Shown here piece after piece: positions 27,307 through 36,448 of a DNA stretch of 64,000 nt. The DNA is from Microthrixaceae bacterium (GTDB lineage Bacteria > Actinomycetota > Acidimicrobiia > Acidimicrobiales > Poriferisodalaceae), in the NCBI GenBank assembly GCA_011523825.1, contig WTFX01000026.1, positions 330,321-394,320 of the forward strand, given 5' to 3'. The notes below the pieces were generated by a model that saw only the letters and a list, made by a program, of their open reading frames with translations, was not told the DNA's origin and did no database searches. Each line of letters opens with the position of its first letter. Position 1 is the first letter of the stretch. The position numbers were made by a program, and so were the translations under genes.

Positions 27307-28893
27307 GTGTTGCATTCCAGCTCGCAAGCTCGACCGCTGACCCTGCGGCAGTTGCTGGCGGCGGGCGTGCTCGGCGAGCCCCATGTGGTTGCCGGCGTAA
27401 AGGGACTTGACACCGCGGTCTCCGATGTCGCGGTGACCGAGCGCTGCGACCGCACGACGCCAGTCTCCAGCGGACTCCTGGTGGTGCTGGACGCGAGCTC
27501 GCTGGCGCCGAACTCCTACGCGCTGGATATAGCGCTGCGCGCCGTGCGCGACGGTGGCGGCGCGGGACTGGTCGCGGTCAACGCCGTCGCAGCACCGGGA
27601 CTCGCCACCCGGCGGCTGGCGGATCGGTTCTCCACCGCGCTCGTCGAGGTCAGCACGCCCGATGTGCTGTCGATGGCCGCCGCGGCACGCGAACTGCTGC
27701 TCCAGCCCACCGTCCGCCAAGCAGCGATGGTGTCCAAGCTGCTGAGCGGCCTGATGGGCACTAGGACCGTGCCGGACACGCTGGAGCTGGTGACCGACGT
27801 GCTGGGCCGACCGTGCTCGCTGGTCGAGGCCACCGGCGCGATCGTCGCCGGTCCTGACGTCGCCGTCGAGGCCGGTGCGCTGCGCCAGAGCGCGTTCAGC
27901 TCCCCTCGTGTGGGGGGCGAAGGCGCGCCCGGCATGACCTGCCCGGTGATCGTGGTACCGGGCGAACCCGCGAGGTTCTGGCTGGTGTGCGTGCTGGACG
28001 AAGCCGACGAGTCCCTCATGGGCACCGGCCTGGAGTTGATGGGTGTGGCGTCGTGGGCGGTCGGCGCGTATCTGGTTCGGGATCGGCTGGTCATGGAACG
28101 CGACGCCCGGCATCGATTGGCTCTGCTCAACGAGATCGTGGGCGGCGGCGAGCTGCCGGACGAGACCGTGCTGGCCCAGATGGCCACAGCGGGTTGGTCA
28201 GCTGCGGGATGGGTGACCGCGTTCCACGTCGAGGTGTCCGGCGCCGTCGATGCGGCGTGGGTGCTGGTGAACACGGACACGCTGGATGAGCTGCTTCGCG
28301 CTTGCGGCATCGACGGCCCGCTGATCGAACGCACCGACGGCTGGTCGGGCTGGGTGAGCTCCCGTACGGAACCGCCGGTGGAGGAGTACCGGGCGATGAC
28401 GCGCCGGCTGCGAGAAGCAGTCACCCAGCTCACTGATGAGGCAGCCGATGTCATGGCGCACGGCGGGGTGGGCCGACCGGCCACGGGCCTTCCGGGCCTG
28501 CGTGCCAGCCTGACCGATGCACGTCAGGCGGCGACGCTGGCCGGTGCCGGCGGCCGACGGGTCGCGGTGCGGCACATCGACGAGCTGGGTATCCAGCGGA
28601 TCATGCTGGGCTGGTACGGCTCCGCCGACTTCGGCCGCGTGGTCGATGCGTTCCTGGCGCCGCTGGAGGCGACCGACGCCGACGAAACCCTCCTGCGGAC
28701 CTTGGAGGCCTACCTGGACTGCCAGTCATCGGCCACGAATGCCGCGGCCATGCTCGGCGTGCACCGCAACACCGTGATGAAACGAATCGACCGGATCTCC
28801 GAGGCGCTTCACGTCAATCTCACCGACCCCGACCAGCGGTTGGCCTTGCAACTCGTGATGCGCAAGCACCGGCTCGACCGGACCCAGCAGTGA
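27307..28893 (+). CDS. PucR family transcriptional regulator
   Basis: A 528-residue regulator. The N-terminal PucR-like domain begins LTLRQLLAAGVLGEPHVVAGVKGLDTAVSDVAVTE. The C-terminal HTH is YLDCQSSATNAAAMLGVHRNTVMKRIDRISEALHV, the signature of PucR/CdaR regulators. PucR itself controls purine (allantoin, ureide) breakdown in Bacillus. AGGAG lies just before the GTG at 27307. It sits inside the operon between dipeptidase and flavoprotein (GTGA overlap with the latter), suggesting local control by a nitrogen-rich substrate. Confidence 0.88.
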   Translation: MLHSSSQARPLTLRQLLAAGVLGEPHVVAGVKGLDTAVSDVAVTERCDRTTPVSSGLLVVLDASSLAPNSYALDIALRAVRDGGGAGLVAVNAVAAPGLATRRLADRFSTALVEVSTPDVLSMAAAARELLLQPTVRQAAMVSKLLSGLMGTRTVPDTLELVTDVLGRPCSLVEATGAIVAGPDVAVEAGALRQSAFSSPRVGGEGAPGMTCPVIVVPGEPARFWLVCVLDEADESLMGTGLELMGVASWAVGAYLVRDRLVMERDARHRLALLNEIVGGGELPDETVLAQMATAGWSAAGWVTAFHVEVSGAVDAAWVLVNTDTLDELLRACGIDGPLIERTDGWSGWVSSRTEPPVEEYRAMTRRLREAVTQLTDEAADVMAHGGVGRPATGLPGLRASLTDARQAATLAGAGGRRVAVRHIDELGIQRIMLGWYGSADFGRVVDAFLAPLEATDADETLLRTLEAYLDCQSSATNAAAMLGVHRNTVMKRIDRISEALHVNLTDPDQRLALQLVMRKHRLDRTQQ

Positions 28894-30026
28894 CAGGCTC
28901 CCACGACACGGCCGACGTCGTGGTGGTCGGCGGCGGCATCGCGGGCATGTCCGCCGCGTACGAGCTCGCAGGCGCCGGTCACGAGGTGGCGCTGGTGGAG
29001 CGCGAACCGACGCTCACCGCACACAGCACGGGTCGCTCGGCCGCCCAGTTCCTGGCTTCCTACGGGGAAGCCGCGAATCGGCGGTTGAGCGCGGCTTCAC
29101 GGCCGTTCCTGGATTCGAAAGCGGACGGGCTCGCCGACAGCGATGTGCTGCTGCCGCGCAACGTGCTGTGGGTCGCCCCAGTGGGGAACGAGAGTCACCT
29201 GGAAGAACGGCTGGACGCCAACGCCACCACCGGCACGCCGTGCGATCAGCTTGACGTCCACGAAGCGATGCGGGTCTGCGGGGCGCTCAACCCTGTGTGG
29301 CTCGCCGGCGCAGTGCTTGAGCACGGCGGCTTCGACATCGATGTCGCGGGGCTGCACCAGGCGTACGTCAGGGGTGCCCGCTCGCGCGGGGTCAGGATCT
29401 TGCGGCAGCACGGCGTGCGCGGCTTCGCCCCGACCCCCGCTGGCTGGCAAGTCCGCACCGATGCAGCCGAGTTCCGTTGCAGGGTCGTGGTGAACGCGGC
29501 TGGTGCCTGGGCCGACGAGGTGGCCGCACTGGCGGGGGCCCGCCAACTCGGCATGCGCCCGCTCCGCAGGACCGTCTTCACGTTCGCGACAAGTCACGAC
29601 TGCGACGACTGGCCGCTGGTCATCTCTGCAGACGAGACCTTCTACTTCAAACCCGAAGGGCCGGGCCAGTTGCTGGGATCGCCGGCCGACGAGCACCTGG
29701 ACCGTCCTGGCGATGTACGTCCGCGAGAGATCGATGTGGCTGTGGGCATCGAGGCCGTCAACCGGGCGACCACGCTCGCGATCCGCGCAGTTCGCTCGAC
29801 GTGGGCAGGGTTGCGGACCTTCTCGCCCGACCGTGTCCCGATCGTCGGTTTCGATCCGCAGGTGCCGGGATTCTTCTGGTGCGCCGGCCAGGGCGGCACG
29901 GGGATCCAGACTGCTCCGGCGATCGCCCGGCTCACGGCTGATCTCATCGGAGATGACGTTCCTGCTGGCGACCTGGCTGCGCTCGTGCCGCAGCTCAGCC
30001 CGGAGCGATTTGCCACTACCGCGTAG
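28890..30026 (+). CDS. FAD-dependent amino-acid oxidase/dehydrogenase (DAO family)
   Basis: A 378-residue flavoprotein. It starts with DVVVVGGGIAGMSAAYELAGAGHEVALVERE, has STGRSAAQF after the dinucleotide fold, and ends with RTFSPDRVPIVGFDPQVPGFFWCAGQGGTGIQTAPA, typical of DadA, glycine oxidase and related DAO proteins. The reaction would be oxidative deamination of a D-amino acid, glycine or N-methyl-amino acid. It is coupled to the PucR gene by GTGA. Beside a racemase and an amidohydrolase set, a role in consuming a D-amino-acid product is plausible. Confidence 0.88.
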   Translation: MTGSHDTADVVVVGGGIAGMSAAYELAGAGHEVALVEREPTLTAHSTGRSAAQFLASYGEAANRRLSAASRPFLDSKADGLADSDVLLPRNVLWVAPVGNESHLEERLDANATTGTPCDQLDVHEAMRVCGALNPVWLAGAVLEHGGFDIDVAGLHQAYVRGARSRGVRILRQHGVRGFAPTPAGWQVRTDAAEFRCRVVVNAAGAWADEVAALAGARQLGMRPLRRTVFTFATSHDCDDWPLVISADETFYFKPEGPGQLLGSPADEHLDRPGDVRPREIDVAVGIEAVNRATTLAIRAVRSTWAGLRTFSPDRVPIVGFDPQVPGFFWCAGQGGTGIQTAPAIARLTADLIGDDVPAGDLAALVPQLSPERFATTA

Positions 30027-30113
30027 CTAGCGGCCGCGCCGTGCCCAAGGCCTGTGCTTCGCGCGCATGCGTGAACTGCACCGCTAGGGCCTCCAATCGC
30101 AGCGATCTGCCCA

Positions 30114-30142
30114 TTGAGGGGCTCCAAAGCCGTCCTTACGGT
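30114..30142 (+). promoter_or_regulatory. Candidate promoter of the sugar-type ABC operon
   Basis: TTGAGG (30114-30119) and TACGGT (30137-30142) are separated by 17 bases. They leave a leader of about 34 bases before ATG 30183. Confidence 0.4.
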
Positions 30143-30182
30143 CGCCTCCACTGGCCGGAACGAGGCCCTGAGGGGGGATCCG

Positions 30183-31346
30183 ATGAAGGCACGCACCTTG
30201 ATGAAGCTGCTCGGCGCGGTGCTCGCGCTGATGCTCGTCGCAGCCGCATGCGGCGACGGTGACGACGGCGGCGATGCAACGGCCGATGTCACTGCCGCGC
30301 CTGCGCAGACCGTCGCCGAGCCGGTTGCGGACGACGACGAGGCCGGCGACACCGGCGACACCGCCGCAGCCGAACCTGACAACGGCGCCGTGGCAACCAC
30401 AGCGGCACCTGCCGAACCGGCGGAGGATCCCGAACCCGAGCCGCGGCGCATCGCCTATCTCTCGGCCAGTTCGGCGAACACGTTCCTGCTGGCATCGGTC
30501 GGCGAGATGCAGCGGCTCGCAGATGAAAACAACATCGAGTTGGTCGAGTTCGACGCCCAGTTCAACGCTGAGCTGCAGACCACTCAGTTGCAGGATGCGA
30601 TCGCCAGCGGTCAGTACGACGGCATCATCCTGGTCGCACTCAACGGGCCGGGCCTCGTGCCCGACGTGGAGGCAGCGCTGGCAAGCGGCCTGCAAGTCGT
30701 GCTGTTCAACCAGATCGTCGGCGACGATCTCTCCACGAATGAACCGCAAGTCGACGGCATCGCGGCATCGGTGCTCGCGCCGCCGGTCACGACGGGCGAG
30801 CGCGCTGGGCGGCTCACGATCCAGGCATGCGAGGGACTCGACCCGTGCCGTGTCGTCTACCTGTTCGGCATCCGAGGCATCCCGCTGGACGTAGCGCTGC
30901 GCCAAGGCTTCGACAGCGCTGTAGCGGGCCAAGCCAACATCGAGGTCGTCGCCGAAGGCGAAGGCATGTACCTCGGACCCGAGGGTGGCATCAACGCCAT
31001 CCAGGACATCTTGCAGGCACAGCCGGACTTCGACGTGGTGGTCGGCGCTGACCAGTCGCTGCAGGGCGTCGAGCTGGTACTGACCGATGAAGGCAAGCTC
31101 GACGCTGTCGCCCTCATCGGACTGGGCGGCTCGTCACCGGCGATCGACGGGGTGCGTGACGGCCGCTGGTTCGCCACCGTGTACTACGCACCGGCGAGCG
31201 AAGGCCGCCTGGCGATGGAGGCCATGATCGCGGCCCTGAGGGACGGCACCATCACCGGCGGCATCGACCCGAATGCGAACTTCCTCGACGAAGGCTTGGT
31301 GACTTCCGCCAACGTGGATCAGTTCACCGCGGAGTGGGATGGGTGA
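30183..31346 (+). CDS. ABC transporter substrate-binding lipoprotein, RbsB-like
   Basis: A 387-residue lipoprotein. Signal peptide MKARTLMKLLGAVLALMLVAAAC gives a lipobox with Cys23. Residues 25-85 are Asp/Ala/Glu-rich and flexible. The binding domain then starts PRRIAYLSASSANTFLLASVGEMQRLADENNIELVEFDAQFN, the periplasmic-binding-4 type used by ribose/AI-2/xylose-like importers. A run of Gs before ATG 30183 serves as ribosome site. The stop overlaps the ATPase GTG. Although the fold is of sugar-import type, the adjacent hydantoinase set suggests a non-sugar ligand. Confidence 0.9.
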   Translation: MKARTLMKLLGAVLALMLVAAACGDGDDGGDATADVTAAPAQTVAEPVADDDEAGDTGDTAAAEPDNGAVATTAAPAEPAEDPEPEPRRIAYLSASSANTFLLASVGEMQRLADENNIELVEFDAQFNAELQTTQLQDAIASGQYDGIILVALNGPGLVPDVEAALASGLQVVLFNQIVGDDLSTNEPQVDGIAASVLAPPVTTGERAGRLTIQACEGLDPCRVVYLFGIRGIPLDVALRQGFDSAVAGQANIEVVAEGEGMYLGPEGGINAIQDILQAQPDFDVVVGADQSLQGVELVLTDEGKLDAVALIGLGGSSPAIDGVRDGRWFATVYYAPASEGRLAMEAMIAALRDGTITGGIDPNANFLDEGLVTSANVDQFTAEWDG

Positions 31347-32890
31347 TCGCTGAGCCGGCTCGGGGATCTGTCCACGTTGAGCTGACGAGCGTCTCCAAGC
31401 GATTCGGATCAACGCAAGCGGCGGACGGCGTGAGCCTCGCCGTCCGCCGCGGCACCATTCACGCCCTCGTCGGCGAGAACGGCGCCGGGAAGTCCACCGT
31501 CGGCAAGATTGTCGCTGGTCTCTATGCGTCGGATAGCGGTTCGGTGGCCGTCAACGGTCGGGCGGTCAGGTTCCGCTCGCCGTGGCACGCACTCGACGCC
31601 GGCATCACGTCCATCGCCCAGGAGCTGGCGCTGGTGCCCGACCGCACCGTGGTGGACAACGTCTTCCTCGGCGTGGAATCCGTCCGGTGGGGTTGCGTGC
31701 GCCCCCGGGAGTCGCATCGGCGATTCCGCGCGCTGGCAGATCGCACCGGCATCCACGTCGACCCGGCGGCCAGGGTCGGCGATCTCAGCGTGGCCGACCA
31801 GCAACGCGTCGAGATCCTGCGAGCGGTGGCGCGCCGTACCGAGCTGGTGGTGATGGACGAACCCTCGGCCCGACTGTCGGTCTCAGAGCGGAGCCAGCTC
31901 CACCGCTTGGTCCGCTCGCTGCGCGACCAAGGCATCACGGTGCTGTTCATCTCGCACTTCCTGGACGAGGTGCTGGCATTGGCCGATGAGGTCACGATCA
32001 TGCGCGACGGGCGCGTCGTGCGCACCACGGCCCCCGCGGCAGAAACGGCCGATTCTCTCGTCGAGGCCATGATCGGCCGGGAGCTGGATGCCACCTTCCC
32101 GCCGAAACCGGCATCGCCGGACTGCACTGCGACGCCGGCATTGTCTGTGCGGGGATTGCGGTGCGCCGGTTCGGCCGGTGCCGACCCGTCGACGGGACTG
32201 GATCTCGATGTGGCTGCGGGAGAGATCGTCGGCATCGCCGGATTGGTCGGCTCGGGCCGCACCGAGTTTCTTCGGGCGGTCTACGGGGCGGACCCTGCCG
32301 AGGGCGGGGAAGTGATGGTCGGCTCGCAACCACTGCGAGGCGCACGACCCGATCAGGCGATCCGTGTCGGCGTCGGGCTCATCCCCGAGTCCCGCAAGGA
32401 CCACGGGCTGTTGATGGAGCGCAGCGTCCGCGAGAACGTCAGCCTGCCGCATCTGGGCCGGGTCGCCCGAGCGGGCATTGTCAGCCGTAGCGCCGAGCGC
32501 CGCCTGGTCCGGGCTGCGAACACCGATGCGGGGGTGCGCGACGGCGGCATGGAGACTCCTATGCGGCTGCTGTCAGGCGGCAACCAGCAGAAATGCCTCT
32601 TCGCTCGTTGGCTGGTGCCGGGGCTGCGGGTGCTGATCGCCGACGAGCCGACCCGCGGCGTCGATGTGGGCTCCAAACGCGCCATCTATGACCTCATCGC
32701 ATCTGCTGCCTCCGAGGGTCTCGCAGTGCTGGTGGTGTCGTCCGAGTTGGAGGAACTGGTGGGCCTGTGCCATCGCATCCTGGTGATGCGCGATGCCCGA
32801 TTCGTTGCCGAGTTCACCCATCCCGATCTGGATGAGACCGAGCTGCTGCGCCATGCCTTCGGCGAAGCCCCCGTGAGCGAGGCGATGTGA
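31343..32890 (+). CDS. Sugar-type ABC transporter ATP-binding protein, two domains (RbsA-like)
   Basis: A 515-residue tandem ATPase. Domain 1 has Walker A GENGAGKS, a degenerate signature (LSVADQQRVEI) and Walker B VVMDEPSARL. Domain 2 has a degenerate Walker A GLVGSGRTE, the signature LSGGNQQK and VLIADEPTRGVDVGSK. This asymmetry is normal for RbsA/MglA proteins. GTG 31343 overlaps the upstream stop (GTGA) and has GGAG eight bases upstream, so it is preferred over GTG 31334. The permease gene overlaps the end by four bases. Confidence 0.93.
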   Translation: MIAEPARGSVHVELTSVSKRFGSTQAADGVSLAVRRGTIHALVGENGAGKSTVGKIVAGLYASDSGSVAVNGRAVRFRSPWHALDAGITSIAQELALVPDRTVVDNVFLGVESVRWGCVRPRESHRRFRALADRTGIHVDPAARVGDLSVADQQRVEILRAVARRTELVVMDEPSARLSVSERSQLHRLVRSLRDQGITVLFISHFLDEVLALADEVTIMRDGRVVRTTAPAAETADSLVEAMIGRELDATFPPKPASPDCTATPALSVRGLRCAGSAGADPSTGLDLDVAAGEIVGIAGLVGSGRTEFLRAVYGADPAEGGEVMVGSQPLRGARPDQAIRVGVGLIPESRKDHGLLMERSVRENVSLPHLGRVARAGIVSRSAERRLVRAANTDAGVRDGGMETPMRLLSGGNQQKCLFARWLVPGLRVLIADEPTRGVDVGSKRAIYDLIASAASEGLAVLVVSSELEELVGLCHRILVMRDARFVAEFTHPDLDETELLRHAFGEAPVSEAM

Positions 32891-33885
32891 GAGCCGGGGG
32901 CCCAGGCTTGACCGATCCAGCAATCTCCGTGTCGCACTCATCGGGTGCCATGCACCGGCTCAACGTGCTGGCGCGTTTCGGCATCGTATGGGTCACCCTG
33001 GCGCTCTTCGTCGTGCTGGCTGTCACGACCGACGGGTTCCTGACTGCCCCGAACTTGCGCAACGTCCTGGATCAGCAGGCGACCCTGCTGATCGCGGCCT
33101 CAGTCGCAACGCTCGCCATGATCGCTGGGGGTTTCGACGTGTCGATCGCCGCCATTGCGGTGGTGGCGCCGCTGGTCGCGCTGCGGGTGGAGAACGCCAC
33201 CGGCTCCGTGCTGCTGGCGCTGGTTGCGGGCTGTGCGTTCGGCCTTGCCGTGGGGCTCGCCAACGGGTCCATCGTGGCATTTGCACGCATCAACTCGTTC
33301 ATCACAACACTGGCGATGTCGTTCATCGTGTTCGGCCTCGGCTACATCGTGAGCGAGCGCAGCATCCTGCGACCGGTCAGCGAAAACTTCCGGGACATTG
33401 CACGGACACGGGTGCTGAGCCTCACGACGGCAACGTGGATCTCACTCGCCGTCGTGGTGGTGGCATGGGTTGCGCTCGCGGGTACCCGTTTCGGCCGTCA
33501 CGTGTACGCGACGGGTGGCAACGCCGAGGCGGCGCGACTGGCAGGCGTCCGCACGCGGCGCATCGTCGTGGCGGTATTCGCCCTGTCAGGGCTGGCGGCT
33601 GGATTGGCCGGCGTAGTGGCGGCCTCCCGGACCATCAGCGCCACACCGTCGGATGACTTCAGCTTCGTGTTCGGCGTCATCGCCGCCATCGTTGTCGGCG
33701 GCACATCGATTGCAGGCGGCACCGGCGCTGTGTGGCGGACGCTGCTCGGCGCCTTTTTCATCGCCTTCATGGTCAACGGCTTCAACCTCCACCAGGTCGA
33801 CCCGATCTGGCAGCGAGTCATCCAGGGCGTCGTGATTCTCGTTGCCGTGGCTGCTGACGCCTGGTCCCGGTCCCGTCGAGCCTGA
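32887..33885 (+). CDS. ABC transporter permease, RbsC-like
   Basis: A 332-residue inner-membrane permease of the branched-chain/ribose type with about eight to ten helices. Family segments include FLTAPNLRNVLDQQATLLIAA, IAGGFDVSIAAIAVVAPL, the FGRHVYATGGNAEAARLAGV loop that contacts the ATPase, and VVGGTSIAGGTGAVWRTLLGAFF. It is coupled to the ATPase by GTGA at 32887-32890. It completes a three-gene importer with the lipoprotein and tandem ATPase. Confidence 0.93.
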   Translation: MRAGGPGLTDPAISVSHSSGAMHRLNVLARFGIVWVTLALFVVLAVTTDGFLTAPNLRNVLDQQATLLIAASVATLAMIAGGFDVSIAAIAVVAPLVALRVENATGSVLLALVAGCAFGLAVGLANGSIVAFARINSFITTLAMSFIVFGLGYIVSERSILRPVSENFRDIARTRVLSLTTATWISLAVVVVAWVALAGTRFGRHVYATGGNAEAARLAGVRTRRIVVAVFALSGLAAGLAGVVAASRTISATPSDDFSFVFGVIAAIVVGGTSIAGGTGAVWRTLLGAFFIAFMVNGFNLHQVDPIWQRVIQGVVILVAVAADAWSRSRRA

Positions 33886-33920
33886 TTGCCTGACCCTTCC
33901 TCAATACGAAAGGAATCACC

Positions 33921-34640
33921 ATGAAGATTCACATCGTCGTTCCGATCACCTCGGACACGTTCAACGACCAGATCATCGGGGAAGCTCGAAGTTTCCTCGG
34001 GCCGGAGACCGAGATCGAGGTCTCGAACCTGCGCTATGGCCCGGCGTCCATCGAGTCGTTCTACGACGAGGTGCTGGCAGGGCCGGCGATTGTCGATGAA
34101 GTGCGCGGCGCCGCCGACTCAGGAGCGGACAGTGTCTTCATCACCTGCTTCGGCGACCCGGCTGTGCCTGCGGCTCGTGAGCTCGTGGACATCCCAGTCG
34201 TTGGCGGCTTTGAGCCTGCCGTGGCGACAGCGCTCACGCTGGGTGCGCGCTTCTCGGTCATCACCGTGCTGGAGAACGTTGTCCCGATGATCTCGGATCT
34301 CGCGACGCGAATGGGTATCCGGGAACGGATGGCTTCCGTCGAAGTCGTCGACACGCCAGTGCTTGAGTTGCACGACGGTGAGGCGCTGCTCAAGAGCCTC
34401 GCCCAGGCATCACATCGTGCTCTGGATCGCGGCGCTGATGTGCTGGTGCTGGGCTGCACCGGCATGCTCGGCGTGGCTGCGGCACTGCAGTCCCAGCTCG
34501 AGGCTGAACGAGTGCGGATTCCCGTCGTCGATCCGACCGGCGCTTCGCTCGGACTCCTGCTCACGCTGCACTCGATGGGCCTCAAGCCCAGCCGGCGCAC
34601 GTACATGCCACCGCCCGATAAAGAGCGCAGCGCCGCCTGA
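33921..34640 (+). CDS. Aspartate/glutamate/hydantoin racemase family protein
   Basis: A 239-residue cofactor-independent racemase. The two catalytic cysteines are seen in VFITCFGDPAVPAARE (near residue 76) and VLGCTGMLGVAAAL (near residue 179). Opening MKIHIVVPITSDTF is typical for the hydantoin racemase side of the family. AAAGGA lies just before the ATG. It is the last gene of the plus-strand catabolic cluster, 35 bases after the permease, and would racemise the imported substrate or an intermediate so that stereospecific steps can act on both forms. Confidence 0.88.
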   Translation: MKIHIVVPITSDTFNDQIIGEARSFLGPETEIEVSNLRYGPASIESFYDEVLAGPAIVDEVRGAADSGADSVFITCFGDPAVPAARELVDIPVVGGFEPAVATALTLGARFSVITVLENVVPMISDLATRMGIRERMASVEVVDTPVLELHDGEALLKSLAQASHRALDRGADVLVLGCTGMLGVAAALQSQLEAERVRIPVVDPTGASLGLLLTLHSMGLKPSRRTYMPPPDKERSAA

Positions 34641-34648
34641 GACGGAGT

Positions 34649-36448
34649 TCAGCCCGAGGGGCCGTAGGTGTAGCGGCCGATGGCGTCGAGCGTGAGCTGG
34701 CGCAGGGCGTTGCAGCCGCCTAGGCGGATGATCAGGGGCTCGTTGGCGATCATGGCGAAAGTGAGCACGTCGCCGTTGGGGGCGGTGCTGACGCCGGCGA
34801 TGGACGAGCTGTCGTTGAGCTGACCGCCCTTGGCGTAGACCGTGTTGGTCGAGCCGCCGCCCGAAGCAGGCCGCGGCCCGCAGCTCTGCAGGGTCGGCGT
34901 TCGACCAGCGATGGACAGTGACGCCGCGAAGCGGGAATCGTCACCGGCCAACAGCAGCAGTCTCACCGCCGCCTCGCAGCTCATGCGGTTGTGAACCGAC
35001 AGTCCCGAGCCGTCCGCCAGGACGACACCGTCGGCGGCCGTTCCCAAAAGGTCGCGCAGCGCGGCGGTCGCCGCTGCCGCCGCAGCTGCCCGGGACGAGT
35101 CGCCGTGGTGCCGGCCGATCTGCTTGAACAGCATCTCCGCCGGGGTGTTCTCCGAGATCCTCAGTATCCGCACCAGGATGTCCTCAACCGGCGGCGAGGT
35201 GATGCTGCCCAGCGAGGTTGCCTCGCTCGCCGCTGGGGCACTGCCCGAACGAGGCCGGTGCCGGATCACCATGCCCCGTGCCTCGAGCAGGTCGTCGAAG
35301 TCCGACGCCGCTGCTTGGGTCGCATCGGCGCTGCGGGTGTGGTTCAGCCGGCTGACGGTGTAGGGCGAGTAGCCGTCGTTGATCACCAGGCCCGACAAGA
35401 CGCCGACGAAGTTCTGCGACATGTACGACTGCTTCCACACCGGCGGCGTGTCGGGCGTCGCGCCGGGCGGGTAGTGCGTGGTGTAGGTCTGCTCGCCGTC
35501 GGCGAACCACGACCCGTCCCCGACGATCGCACCCTCGATGGTGTCGATGCCGTGAGCGTCGAGTGCCGCCATGACGCTGTCTGCCAGCTCGGTCACGTCG
35601 GTGTAGGGGCGCTCAGGGACGATCCGGTTGATGTAGCCGGGCGTGGCCAGCACGGGGTCGCCGCCGCCGATCAGGAAGAGGTCGCCACGCAGCACGCCGT
35701 CGCTGACCGCGGCGAGCGCGTCGGCATCGGCAACCACCCGGGTGGTGAACGTCGCATCGGCGCCCAGTTCGCTGAGTGCCACGGTGGCGGTCGCGAGCTT
35801 CATGAGCGACGCCGGCAGCAGCGGCCTGCCGGCCTGGTGCTCGAAGATCGGTTCGCCGTTGCGATACAGCGACATGCACATGTCGGCGGGAGCATCGCTG
35901 GACCGCAGTGCGGCTGAGAACTCGGTCACCAGCCGCTGCTGCCAGGCGGGGGTGTTCGCATCGGGCTGGTCGCCGCTGCCATCGGAGACACCTGGGTCCT
36001 CGCCCGCCGCGAGCGCTGCCGCGACGGCACCCACCGCGGCCGCGGTCTCCCAGCGATCTGCGCCCCACACGCGGAACATGTCGCGGCCCGACAGCTTGGC
36101 GTCCGGCACGGCCGCGGGCCCGCCGACGACGTAGCCGCCGCTCGCTGCGGTGGCCAGCCTGTTGAGCTGGGCCGGCGGGAATGGCTCGTCGCGACCCCCG
36201 GCCAGCACGATGCAGCTCGTGGCTCCGAGCACGCCCGCAAGCGTGACGGCCGAGTAGATGTCGGACTGAGCGTCAGCGTCGGAGGCGACGATCACCGGCA
36301 CGGCGCCGGTGCAGTCGCCCAGCACCTCGGGCGGCGGCAGCGTTACCGGCCCGGTCGACGTCGCCTGTGCGCCGGCGCTCGTGGGCCACATTCCCACCAG
36401 GCCCGCGACAACGAGGGCCGCCGCGATTGCGTTCGATATTCGTCCCAC
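34649..36448 (-). CDS. D-Ala-D-Ala carboxypeptidase/endopeptidase (DacB/PBP4-like) with N-terminal cell-wall-binding-like domain
   Basis: A 599-residue exported peptidase S13. The signal peptide covers about residues 1-27 (ALVVAGLVGMWPTSAGAQ). Residues about 45-145 (VIVASDADAQSDIYSAVTLAG, GGYVVGGPAAV, FRVWGADRWETAAAVG) resemble the cell-wall-binding repeat 2 domain of actinobacteria and clostridia. The penicillin-binding domain has SLMK (Ser214, Lys217) and the LADGSGLSVHN box near 478-487. The third box reads KGG (540-542) instead of the usual KTG. It would trim or cleave peptidoglycan stem peptides outside the membrane. GTG start; its start overlaps the purH stop by one base. Confidence 0.88.
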   Translation of the reverse strand: MGRISNAIAAALVVAGLVGMWPTSAGAQATSTGPVTLPPPEVLGDCTGAVPVIVASDADAQSDIYSAVTLAGVLGATSCIVLAGGRDEPFPPAQLNRLATAASGGYVVGGPAAVPDAKLSGRDMFRVWGADRWETAAAVGAVAAALAAGEDPGVSDGSGDQPDANTPAWQQRLVTEFSAALRSSDAPADMCMSLYRNGEPIFEHQAGRPLLPASLMKLATATVALSELGADATFTTRVVADADALAAVSDGVLRGDLFLIGGGDPVLATPGYINRIVPERPYTDVTELADSVMAALDAHGIDTIEGAIVGDGSWFADGEQTYTTHYPPGATPDTPPVWKQSYMSQNFVGVLSGLVINDGYSPYTVSRLNHTRSADATQAAASDFDDLLEARGMVIRHRPRSGSAPAASEATSLGSITSPPVEDILVRILRISENTPAEMLFKQIGRHHGDSSRAAAAAAATAALRDLLGTAADGVVLADGSGLSVHNRMSCEAAVRLLLLAGDDSRFAASLSIAGRTPTLQSCGPRPASGGGSTNTVYAKGGQLNDSSSIAGVSTAPNGDVLTFAMIANEPLIIRLGGCNALRQLTLDAIGRYTYGPSG

